DNA of 64,000 nt, taken from NCBI RefSeq assembly GCF_900156175.1, contig NZ_FTMV01000007.1, positions 214,094 through 278,093 of the forward strand, read 5' to 3'. Of the stretch, positions 57,641-64,000 are shown piece by piece. This DNA is from Janthinobacterium sp. TND4EL3 (GTDB lineage Bacteria; Pseudomonadota; Gammaproteobacteria; Burkholderiales; Burkholderiaceae_D). The notes beneath the pieces were generated by a model, which was not told the origin of the DNA, ran no database searches, and worked only from the letters and a program-made list of their open reading frames with translations. Every line of letters starts with the position of its first letter. Position 1 is the stretch's first letter. The position numbers were made by a program, and so were the translations under genes.

Positions 57641-58666
57641 TCATGTGCGGCGCAGCCGGTGCAACTGGTACAGGAAGACGGGGGCACCGATCATGGCCGT
57701 GACGACGCCCACGGGCAGCTGCAACGGCGCCAGCACGGTGCGCGCCAGCGTGTCTGCCAGTACGAGGAAGGTGCCGCCTGCCAGCGCGGCGGCCGGGATC
57801 AGCAGGCGGTGGTCGGGGCCGCAGGCAAAGCGCAGTGCGTGCGGCACGATCAGGCCGACAAAGCCCACGCTGCCGGCGCTGGTGACGGCGCTGGCCGTGA
57901 GCAGGCCGGAACAGAAGAACAGGCCCTTGCGCAGCGCGCCCACGCGCACGCCCAGCGTGCTGGCCGCTTCCGCGTGCAGGGCCATGACGTTGAGCGAACG
58001 CGCGCAGCGCAGCGCAAAGACCATGGCGCAGGCCAACACCAGCCAGGGCATCAGCCGCGCTGGCGCGCCGGACAGGTCGCCGATCATCCAGAACACCATG
58101 CTGCGCAAGCGGCTTTCCGGGGCGATGGACAGCATCAGGGTGACGATGGCCATGCAGGCCGAGGCCAGGATCACGCCCGTCAGCAGCAAGAGCGAGGCGC
58201 CGCCTTCGGCCGCCGTGCCGCCGCGCAGGTCGCGCCGGGCAAACAGGTACAGCAGCATGGACACGCCGACGGCGCCGGCGAATGCCGCCGCATCGACCAC
58301 CCACAGCGCGCACATGAACAGCAGCGCGGCCAGCGCGCCGACGGAGGCGCCGGCGGAAATGCCCAGCACATACGGGTCAGCCAGGGGATTGCGCAAGAGA
58401 GCCTGCATCATCAGGCCCGCCAGCGACAGCGCCGCGCCGGTAACGAAGGCGGTCAGCGCGCGGCCCAGGCGCAGGTCGAGCAGGGTGGCGGCGATGTTGT
58501 CGGTCTTGCCTTGCACCAGATGGAGCAGGGCGGAAGGCAGGTCGGCGAGCGGAATCGCGATCGAACCGATCATGCCGGAGAAAATCAGGCTGGCAATCGC
58601 GCACGCGATCAATACCGTGATGATCACGGTGGCGCGGTGGCGCATATTGCGGAAGAATGGGTGCAT
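57641..58666 (-). CDS. btuC: Vitamin B12 ABC transporter permease
   Basis: This 341-residue FecCD-family permease has about ten membrane segments. Family segments include LRLGRALTAFVTGAALSLAG, NPLADPYVLGISAGASVGA and GFVGLIVPHALRFACGPDHR, the last being the ATPase-contact loop. The ATG at 58666 (MHPFFRNMRHRATV) is chosen over one 17 codons earlier. A perfect 14-bp hairpin separates it from btuB. Confidence 0.93.
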   Translation of the reverse strand: MHPFFRNMRHRATVIITVLIACAIASLIFSGMIGSIAIPLADLPSALLHLVQGKTDNIAATLLDLRLGRALTAFVTGAALSLAGLMMQALLRNPLADPYVLGISAGASVGALAALLFMCALWVVDAAAFAGAVGVSMLLYLFARRDLRGGTAAEGGASLLLLTGVILASACMAIVTLMLSIAPESRLRSMVFWMIGDLSGAPARLMPWLVLACAMVFALRCARSLNVMALHAEAASTLGVRVGALRKGLFFCSGLLTASAVTSAGSVGFVGLIVPHALRFACGPDHRLLIPAAALAGGTFLVLADTLARTVLAPLQLPVGVVTAMIGAPVFLYQLHRLRRT

Positions 58667-58693
58667 GTACTGCCTTAAAATCGGGAACCGCAT

Positions 58694-58726
58694 CTGCGGG
58701 CGATGGCGGCATGCCATCGCCCGCAG
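58694..58726 (-). other. Perfect 14-bp hairpin between btuB and btuC
   Basis: CTGCGGGCGATGGC (58694-58707) and GCCATCGCCCGCAG (58713-58726) pair fully around a five-base loop. There is no T tract right after it on the minus strand, so it is probably an RNA-protecting or partial attenuation element rather than a full terminator. Confidence 0.7.
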
Positions 58727-58746
58727 CTTACATCATTACATCATGC

Positions 58747-60615
58747 TTATTTCATGCCGTAGCGTACGCCAACGAAGAGGTTCGAGCCTGGCGTTGCGTA
58801 GAAGCGGCCCAGTTCGTAGTCCTTGTTGGTGATGTTGTTCCAGCGTGCCAGCACCGACCAGTCACGCGCGAACTGGTAGGTGGTGTACAGGTTCAGCAAG
58901 CCATAGCCACCGAGCGTGGTTTTGTTGGCGGCATCTTCAAAACGCTTGCCAGACAACTGCCACTCCGTACCAGCGGTCAAAGGACCGGTCGTGTAATCGA
59001 CGGTGAGATTGGCATGCTTTTTCGCGCGGCGTGCCAGTTGCTTGTCCGTGGTTTCATTGCGCGGATCTTGCAGGTCGATATTGCCGCTGACGTTGAAGGC
59101 GCCGAATTTGCGCGCGCCAGCCAGTGTCACTCCCTCGAGCAGGGCTTTGTCGACGTTCATGCTGCAGCCATAGCCTGGCTTCCAGCCGATTACCGGGCAA
59201 GTTGACACGTAGGTGAGCATGTCGGTGATCTTGTTATGGTAGTAGATCGCGCTCAGTTGCGATTGGCCGTCGTTGTAATGCAAGCCAATTTCAGCGTTGC
59301 GGCCTTTTTCCGGCTTGTTCGTCGGGATGCCGGAGTCAGGGTAGTAAAGATCGTTGAAGGTTGGTGCGCGGAAACTGGTGCCATAGCTGGCGTTGGCGCG
59401 CAAGGCGTTGCTGAAACGATAGCCGTAAGCGACGCTACCCGTGTTGTGCGTACCATACGCCGAGCTGTCGTCGCGACGGCCGCTGATGCTGGCCAGGTGG
59501 GCGCCGCGCACCAGGTTGTACGATGCAGCGAACGATTTGGTATTGCGGCCGCCGGACAGGCCCTTGGCCGAGCTCACGACGTCTTCATCACGGTATTCGC
59601 CCAGCAATTGCAGGGTGTCACGGCCAATGAGAATATCGTTTTGCCAGCTGATGTCGCTTTGTTTGGTGTCGAACTGGCTTCGGCCGAAGGCGCCGGTGGC
59701 GGACACCGAGGTTTGTTTGTCCTTTGCCTGGGCGTAGCGCAGCTCACTGGTCCAGTTCGGCAAGAACTGGTTCTTCGTGAAAACCGAAATGTTTTCCAGC
59801 TTATTGTCGTTGCGTGCGTCGAAGTTCAAGCCCGAATCGTACTGCGCATCCAGTTTGCTGTTCAGGAAAGTCAGGCCGACTTCATGGCCCTTGGCCATCT
59901 GGTAACCGAACTGGCCGCTGACGCTTTCCTTGTCGTAGCCGTCTTTATCCGGATTGTAGGTATACGTCGAGGCACCCAGCTTGGAGGCGGAAAAGCCATC
60001 CGATTTTTCCTTGCCTGCGGTCAGCGCGTAGCTGAAGCTGTTGTTGCCACCAGTAGAGCCGGCAACGCTGGCTTCCGCCTGGCGCGTGTTGTAGCGGCCG
60101 TAGCCAGCGAAGGCGGAGAAGCGCGCCGCGCCATCGCCTTTCTTGGTAAAGATCTGGATCACACCACCGACGGCATCGGCACCATACATGGTGCTCAGTG
60201 GACCGTAGACGATTTCAACATGGTCGATGCTCGACAAAGGCAGGGCGCTCCAGTTGGCTGTGCCCGAAGTGGCGGAGCCGATGCGCACGCCGTCGACCAG
60301 CACGATATTCTGGTTGCTGTTCGCGCCGCGAATGAAGACGCTCGAATTGGTGCCTGGGCCGCCACTGCGATTGACTTCGATGCCGCGCTGTTTTTGCAGC
60401 AGGTCGATCAGCGTACCGGCGCCGGAACGCGCGATGTCTTCCGCGCTGATGGTCTGCGTATCGCTCAATACTTCGCTCAGGTGCTGCGGGTAGCGGTTGG
60501 CGGTGACGACGATCGGATCGAAGGTATCTGGCGTGGCTTGGGCGAAAGCGGCAGGCGCGGCAATGGCTAGCGCGAGCGACGTGAGCGTCGCGCGGCAGGA
60601 AACAGCATGGGTCAT
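58747..60615 (-). CDS. btuB: TonB-dependent vitamin B12 receptor
   Basis: This 622-residue outer-membrane barrel imports corrinoids using TonB energy. The signal peptide ends near residue 27 (PAAFAQA). The TonB box region DTFDPIVVTANR, the plug domain with GAGTLIDLLQKQRGIEVNR and VFIRGANSNQNIVLVDGVRI, and the barrel follow. The last residues are RYGMK, so the usual terminal aromatic is not the final residue. It is the first gene after the cobalamin riboswitch. The ribosome site is weak, fitting riboswitch control of translation. Confidence 0.95.
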   Translation of the reverse strand: MTHAVSCRATLTSLALAIAAPAAFAQATPDTFDPIVVTANRYPQHLSEVLSDTQTISAEDIARSGAGTLIDLLQKQRGIEVNRSGGPGTNSSVFIRGANSNQNIVLVDGVRIGSATSGTANWSALPLSSIDHVEIVYGPLSTMYGADAVGGVIQIFTKKGDGAARFSAFAGYGRYNTRQAEASVAGSTGGNNSFSYALTAGKEKSDGFSASKLGASTYTYNPDKDGYDKESVSGQFGYQMAKGHEVGLTFLNSKLDAQYDSGLNFDARNDNKLENISVFTKNQFLPNWTSELRYAQAKDKQTSVSATGAFGRSQFDTKQSDISWQNDILIGRDTLQLLGEYRDEDVVSSAKGLSGGRNTKSFAASYNLVRGAHLASISGRRDDSSAYGTHNTGSVAYGYRFSNALRANASYGTSFRAPTFNDLYYPDSGIPTNKPEKGRNAEIGLHYNDGQSQLSAIYYHNKITDMLTYVSTCPVIGWKPGYGCSMNVDKALLEGVTLAGARKFGAFNVSGNIDLQDPRNETTDKQLARRAKKHANLTVDYTTGPLTAGTEWQLSGKRFEDAANKTTLGGYGLLNLYTTYQFARDWSVLARWNNITNKDYELGRFYATPGSNLFVGVRYGMK

Positions 60616-60754
60616 GATAATTTTCAGTAAGTAATATGCAACCAGCCGACGTCCCCGTAGGCCAGATTGAACAGAAGTGGGAACTGAGACTGACGATCGA
60701 AGATGGCCATCGGCCATTCGGATCGCGAACATCCCCGTTCGCACACTTCCACCT
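60616..60754 (-). other. Expression platform between riboswitch and btuB
   Basis: This stretch has short hairpins, including ATGGCC/GGCCAT (60703-60717) and GCGAAC/GTTCGC (about 60728-60745), but no stem followed by a T run. That points to control of ribosome access rather than of termination. Confidence 0.4.
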
Positions 60755-60968
60755 GTCCTGGCCGGTATCCGGGCTGGCAAGTACGGCTATCCCACCTTCC
60801 CATGCTCGATGATTGCAAGCACAGTGGTTGTCAGAGATAGCTTGTCGTCCGCTTCCTGTAGGCAGGGGCGACACTTGCTTACCGTTGCGGGGGCAGCACA
60901 CGTTCGCCGCGGGCGCGGCATCGTGTTTCCCGTTTAACTGCGCTCATGGACATGAGCGCGGGCACCAA
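60755..60968 (-). promoter_or_regulatory. Cobalamin riboswitch
   Basis: Read on the minus strand, the aptamer shows GGTGCC at the 5' end, TTAAACGGGAA, the conserved core CTGCCCCCGCAACGGTAAG (about 60878-60896), GGGAAGGTGGGATAGC (60786-60801) and the B12 box GCCAGCCCGGATACCGGCC (60760-60778). When B12 binds, expression of btuB and the genes behind it should drop. It stands about 140 bases before btuB. Confidence 0.95.
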
Positions 60969-60977
60969 AACCCGGTC

Positions 60978-60983
60978 ATTATA
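60978..60983 (-). promoter_or_regulatory. -10 element of the btuB operon
   Basis: A perfect TATAAT on the minus strand lies about ten bases before the riboswitch aptamer, so the transcript would start almost at its first conserved base. The -35 region is poor. Confidence 0.55.
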
Positions 60984-61028
60984 CGTGCAGTGGGCGTGGA
61001 CTGATATGGCTGGCTGGACGATTCGCTA

Positions 61029-61583
61029 TCAGAAATCGACGACGACCGTCGCGCCGTAGGCGATTTTATGGGCGGAATGGGCGGCCAGCAGGGCCGTTTC
61101 TTCCAATGGCAGCCGCGCTTGCAATGCTGACAGCAGGCGGATGGTGCCTGCATGGCAGATGATGACCGCCGTTTCGTGTTGTTCGCGCAACAGATCGCCT
61201 AAAAACGCATCGACGCGGGCAGCCATCGCCAGCACATTCTCGCCGCCGCCGGGGCGGTACCAGGCCAGGTCGGCGGCCCAGGCATCGATGTCCGCGCGCG
61301 CAATCGCGTGCCATGGCTGCATTTCCCAGGTGCCGAAATCCATTTCGGCCAGTCGGGCATCAAAGTGTAGTTCGCTCGCTGGCAGCTCCTGCGCCAGGGC
61401 CGCCGCCAGGCCGGCGCAGCGGCGCAGCGGACTGGCATACAGCGGCACACCGGGCGGCAAAGTCGCCAGTAGGCTGCTGCGCGCGGCGGCCATTTCATGT
61501 GGTGCCACCGCCACGTCGCTGCGGCCATAGCAGGTGCCGCTGGTGACTTGCGGCGCGGGGTGGCGAACGAGGATCAGGCGCAT
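61029..61583 (-). CDS. cobC: Alpha-ribazole phosphatase (histidine phosphatase family)
   Basis: This 184-residue enzyme removes phosphate from alpha-ribazole phosphate (or from adenosylcobalamin phosphate) at the end of B12 assembly. The catalytic phosphohistidine motif is LVRHPAP at residues 5-11, with the second His in CHAGTIR near residue 153. The family more often has RHG; RHP is seen here. It starts four bases after cobS ends and is the last gene of the cobT-cobS-cobC group. Confidence 0.88.
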   Translation of the reverse strand: MRLILVRHPAPQVTSGTCYGRSDVAVAPHEMAAARSSLLATLPPGVPLYASPLRRCAGLAAALAQELPASELHFDARLAEMDFGTWEMQPWHAIARADIDAWAADLAWYRPGGGENVLAMAARVDAFLGDLLREQHETAVIICHAGTIRLLSALQARLPLEETALLAAHSAHKIAYGATVVVDF

Positions 61584-61587
61584 GGTG

Positions 61588-62397
61588 TTAATAGAAGAAG
61601 CGTGTTGGCGGCTGAAAGCTGGAAAGGATGGCCAGGTAAATCGCCACTTCCGCCACCTGCTGCACGGCGCCCAGGCAGTCGCCCGTGTAGCCTTGCAGGC
61701 GGCGCTGGCATTTGCGGCCCAGCCAGAATGCGGCCGCCGCCCCAGCCACGACGGCAAAGGCGAGCGCCGCCCAGTCAAATATCCCCAGCACGCCGCAGAC
61801 GATGGCCGGCAGCAGGGCGCAGACGGAGGCGATGATGAATTCCCCCGTCGTCATTTCCTGCGCCATCGGCTTGGACTTGCCTTCGTCGCGCGCATAATTC
61901 ATGAACCGGATCAGCGACACGGCGGCCAGGCGCGAAAGCGGATGGGCGATGAACAGTGTCGCCAAGACGACGTGTGGCGGCAGCGAGACCAGCGCCGTGC
62001 ACTTGATGGCCAGCAGGCAGATGATGCCGATGGCGCCATACGCGCCGATGCGCGAATCCTTCATGATTTCCAGCACCCGCTCGCGCGTCAAACCGCCGCC
62101 AAAGCCGTCGCACATGTCGGCGAAGCCGTCTTCGTGGAAGGCGCCCGTCAGGTAGATGCCGGCGGCGACGGCCAGCAGCACGGCCACCGCCGAAGGTAGG
62201 AGCCAACTGGCCAGCAGATACACGGCGCCGCTGATGGCCGCCACCACCACGCCGACCAGCGGAAAGTAGCGCGAGGCGTGCTGCAGCCAGGCCGGCTCGA
62301 AACCCACCCAGCGGGGAATGGGAAGGCGCGTGAAGAACTGCAGCGCGATAAAGAACAGGCGGCACTGGTGGACTGCGGCGGAAACGGGGTTGCTCAT
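61588..62397 (-). CDS. cobS: Adenosylcobinamide-GDP ribazoletransferase (cobalamin synthase)
   Basis: This 269-residue membrane enzyme joins GDP-cobinamide and alpha-ribazole. The family core TGAFHEDGFADMCDGFGGG is at about residues 82-100, followed by SRIGAYGAIG. Several membrane segments are visible. The start at 62397 fits the family N-terminus (FFIALQFFTRLPIP). It sits four bases from cobT and from cobC. Confidence 0.94.
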   Translation of the reverse strand: MSNPVSAAVHQCRLFFIALQFFTRLPIPRWVGFEPAWLQHASRYFPLVGVVVAAISGAVYLLASWLLPSAVAVLLAVAAGIYLTGAFHEDGFADMCDGFGGGLTRERVLEIMKDSRIGAYGAIGIICLLAIKCTALVSLPPHVVLATLFIAHPLSRLAAVSLIRFMNYARDEGKSKPMAQEMTTGEFIIASVCALLPAIVCGVLGIFDWAALAFAVVAGAAAAFWLGRKCQRRLQGYTGDCLGAVQQVAEVAIYLAILSSFQPPTRFFY

Positions 62398-62401
62398 GAT
62401 C

Positions 62402-63442
62402 TTAGTCTGGCGTGGACTTTTCACTGACCTGTGCCGAATCGAAGGTGGCCATCTCGCGCATGAAGTTGACGGCCGCGTGCAGCAGCGGCAAGGCCAGCGC
62501 CGATCCCGTGCCTTCGCCGAGGCGCAAATCGAGGTGCAGCAGTGGACGCGCACCCAGGCTGGCCAGCAGTTGGCGGTGGCCGTTTTCATCGGAGCAGTGC
62601 GAAAACACGCAGTAATCGAGGATGGCGGGCTGTAAACGCGCCGCCACCAGCAGGGCGCTGCTGACGATGAAACCGTCGATCAGCAGGATCATGCGCCTTT
62701 CGGCTGCCTTGAGCATGGCGCCGGCCATCATGGCGATTTCGAAGCCGCCAAACGTGGCCAGCACGTCGAGCGGCTCATGGACTGCCGCGTGATGGGCGAC
62801 GGCCGCCTCGATCACCTGCTGCTTGTGCAAAATGCCTTCCTTGGACAGGCCGGTGCCGGCGCCCACGCAGTCGGCGACCGGTGTTTGGGTCAGTTTGTGC
62901 ATGAGCGCGGCGGCGGCGGTAGTGTTGCCGATGCCCATTTCACCAAAGCCCAGCACATTGCCATCCAAGGTGGCGACCAGGTCCATGCCCGCCTGCATGG
63001 CGGACAGGCATTGTTCCCGGCTCATGGCGGGTTCCTTGGCAAAATTCCGGGTGCCGGGAGCCTGCTTGCGGTCGAGCAAGTCGTCGCGCGGTCCAAAATC
63101 GTGGTTCACGCCGGCGTCTACTATATAGAGGGCGCACTCGCTCTGACGGGCAAAGACGTTGATGGCAGCGCCATTGCCGAGAAAGTTCTCCACCATTTGC
63201 CAGGTCACGCTTTGCGGATAAGCAGAAATGCCTTCCGCGACGACGCCATGGTCGGCCGCGAAAACGATGATGGCCGGCTGGCGCAATGCCAGTTGCGTGC
63301 TTTGCTGGATCAGGCCGATCTGGCGCGCCAGGGTTTCCAGCATGCCGAGACTGCCCAGCGGCTTGGTCTTGCTATTGATGGCGTATTCGAGGGCATTGGC
63401 CAGGGCGGAATTGGCGGTGGGGACGATGTGTGGGATAGGCAT
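62402..63442 (-). CDS. cobT: Nicotinate-nucleotide:dimethylbenzimidazole phosphoribosyltransferase
   Basis: This 346-residue enzyme activates the lower ligand base to alpha-ribazole phosphate. Family features are TKPLGSLGMLETLA near the start, FAADHGVVAEGISAYPQSVT, EMGIGNTTAAAAL and GGFEIAMMAGAML. A catalytic Glu lies in RLGEGTGSALAL near residue 317. The ATG at 63442 is preferred, though its ribosome site is weak; an in-frame ATG at 63496 would add 18 residues. It is divergent from the rRNA operon. Confidence 0.94.
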   Translation of the reverse strand: MPIPHIVPTANSALANALEYAINSKTKPLGSLGMLETLARQIGLIQQSTQLALRQPAIIVFAADHGVVAEGISAYPQSVTWQMVENFLGNGAAINVFARQSECALYIVDAGVNHDFGPRDDLLDRKQAPGTRNFAKEPAMSREQCLSAMQAGMDLVATLDGNVLGFGEMGIGNTTAAAALMHKLTQTPVADCVGAGTGLSKEGILHKQQVIEAAVAHHAAVHEPLDVLATFGGFEIAMMAGAMLKAAERRMILLIDGFIVSSALLVAARLQPAILDYCVFSHCSDENGHRQLLASLGARPLLHLDLRLGEGTGSALALPLLHAAVNFMREMATFDSAQVSEKSTPD

Positions 63443-63521
63443 GGGACTCAAGGTGATGGGGCAGGGGATTGTCGGCGCTACGATATCACACAGCAATATT
63501 TGCTCAGCTGCAAATTAGCAC

Positions 63522-63550
63522 TTGCCGCGCCTGCGGGGCAGGGCTATAAT
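63522..63550 (+). promoter_or_regulatory. rRNA operon promoter P1
   Basis: TTGCCG, a 17-base spacer and a perfect TATAAT, followed by a GC-rich discriminator (TCGCCCCC) as in stringently controlled rRNA promoters. Confidence 0.75.
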
Positions 63551-63610
63551 TCGCCCCCTCGCTGAACGACGCATGCAAATGCCGAGTAAAGCAGGGTAGA
63601 AAAGAAGGAG

Positions 63611-63639
63611 TTGACGGATGTAGTGAAATGCTTCATACT
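63611..63639 (+). promoter_or_regulatory. rRNA operon promoter P2
   Basis: TTGACG, a 17-base spacer and CATACT lie about 90 bases after P1, giving the tandem arrangement usual for rRNA operons. Confidence 0.55.
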
Positions 63640-63937
63640 CTTCCTTCTTCGCAGCTGACAAACACAACGCTTTGTCGATAGCGCGAAAGCAGTACCGAAT
63701 ACAGTTCTTTAACAATTAACAGTCGATAAGTGTGGGCATTTGATGTAGGTGCAGCAGCGATCTTCGGATTGCTGTAATACTTAAAATATCAAATGTTCAC
63801 AAGAAATAATGAAATAGGCGCTACGAAAGTAGTGGCCTGTCAGTTTTTTGAGTGAGCAAACACCTCGCAATGCGAGGGGTTTGAACTAGTTAAATAGTTC
63901 GACCATGCCGGTAAAACGGCAAAGTAACAGAGATTAA
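63640..63937 (+). other. 16S rRNA leader with boxA and processing stem
   Basis: TTCTTTAACAATT at about 63705-63717 is a boxA-type antitermination signal. CATTTGAT (63737-63744) pairs with ATCAAATG (63788-63795) around an inner hairpin, and CCTCGC/GCGAGG (63862-63877) forms another. No gene is present. Confidence 0.65.
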
Positions 63938-64000
63938 ACTGAAGAGTTTGATCCTGGCTCAGATTGAACGCTGGCGGCATGCCTTACACATGCAAGTCGA
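63938..64000 (+). rRNA. 16S ribosomal RNA, 5' end (cut by window)
   Basis: The sequence matches the first ~60 bases of 16S rRNA, including the universal AGAGTTTGATCCTGGCTCAG priming site and ATTGAACGCTGGCGGCATGC, typical of betaproteobacteria. The rest of the operon lies beyond the right edge. Confidence 0.97.

Overview
The window is a GC-rich chromosomal segment of a betaproteobacterium, most likely Oxalobacteraceae (Janthinobacterium, Massilia or Duganella type). The basis is the complete mraZ-to-ftsZ division and cell wall cluster followed by lpxC and secA, the Burkholderiales-type porin, the pilC-pilD-coaE-zapD-yacG block, and the 5' end of a 16S rRNA gene at the right edge. The genus is an inference. 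No phage, insertion sequence, integron or CRISPR array was seen, so most of the window is core genome.

Region by region. Bases 1-6540 hold an eight-gene, tightly overlapped + strand operon: FAD amine oxidase (cut by the left edge), DUF1365, cyclopropane-fatty-acid synthase family, chalcone isomerase-like, MFS carrier, DUF3833 lipoprotein, SDR and NTF2-like protein. It resembles the ECF sigma/ChrR-linked lipid modification operons of other proteobacteria. A rho-independent terminator closes it. A non-coding stretch of almost 1 kb follows, with a perfect FNR-type box, and then a highly expressed porin, a small exported hypothetical protein, a convergent ThDP-dependent enzyme gene and rnpB. An AT-rich spacer leads to the dcw cluster (12.2-29.6 kb): mraZ, rsmH, ftsL, ftsI, murE, murF, mraY, murD, ftsW, murG, murC, ddl, ftsQ, ftsA and ftsZ. 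MraZ-type operator repeats overlap its promoter and a strong terminator ends it.

Bases 29.6-42 kb carry a peroxiredoxin, a divergent methyltransferase/MmyB-like regulator pair, a DMT permease, lpxC, a 133-bp inverted-repeat element, dciA, secA, a DUF900 lipoprotein hydrolase, and argJ, a DUF815 ATPase and mutT in one operon. A FitAB/VapBC-type toxin-antitoxin pair sits between mutT and yacG. On the minus strand, yacG, zapD, coaE, pilD and pilC form the usual block, but pilB is not next to pilC. A DHA2 drug exporter, a LuxR-type regulator and an unknown lipoprotein follow.

Bases 50.5-63.4 kb are a cobalamin salvage and late-synthesis region on the minus strand. cobT-cobS-cobC comes first. A cobalamin riboswitch then precedes btuB-btuC-btuD-cobO-cobU-cbiB-cobD-btuF-(second BtuF-like)-cobQ. 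Together these genes import corrinoids across both membranes, adenosylate them, complete the amidations, attach aminopropanol and assemble the lower ligand. No corrin ring-building genes are in the window. The right edge has tandem rRNA promoters, an antitermination leader and the first ~60 bases of a 16S gene.

No wholly new system is proven. The best candidates for novelty are the FNR-box promoter that reads into apparently non-coding DNA (6.6-7.5 kb), the 133-bp mobile-like element at 34.1 kb, the LuxR regulator/lipoprotein pair with its own dyad at 49.3 kb, and the signal-less BtuF paralogue inside the riboswitch operon.
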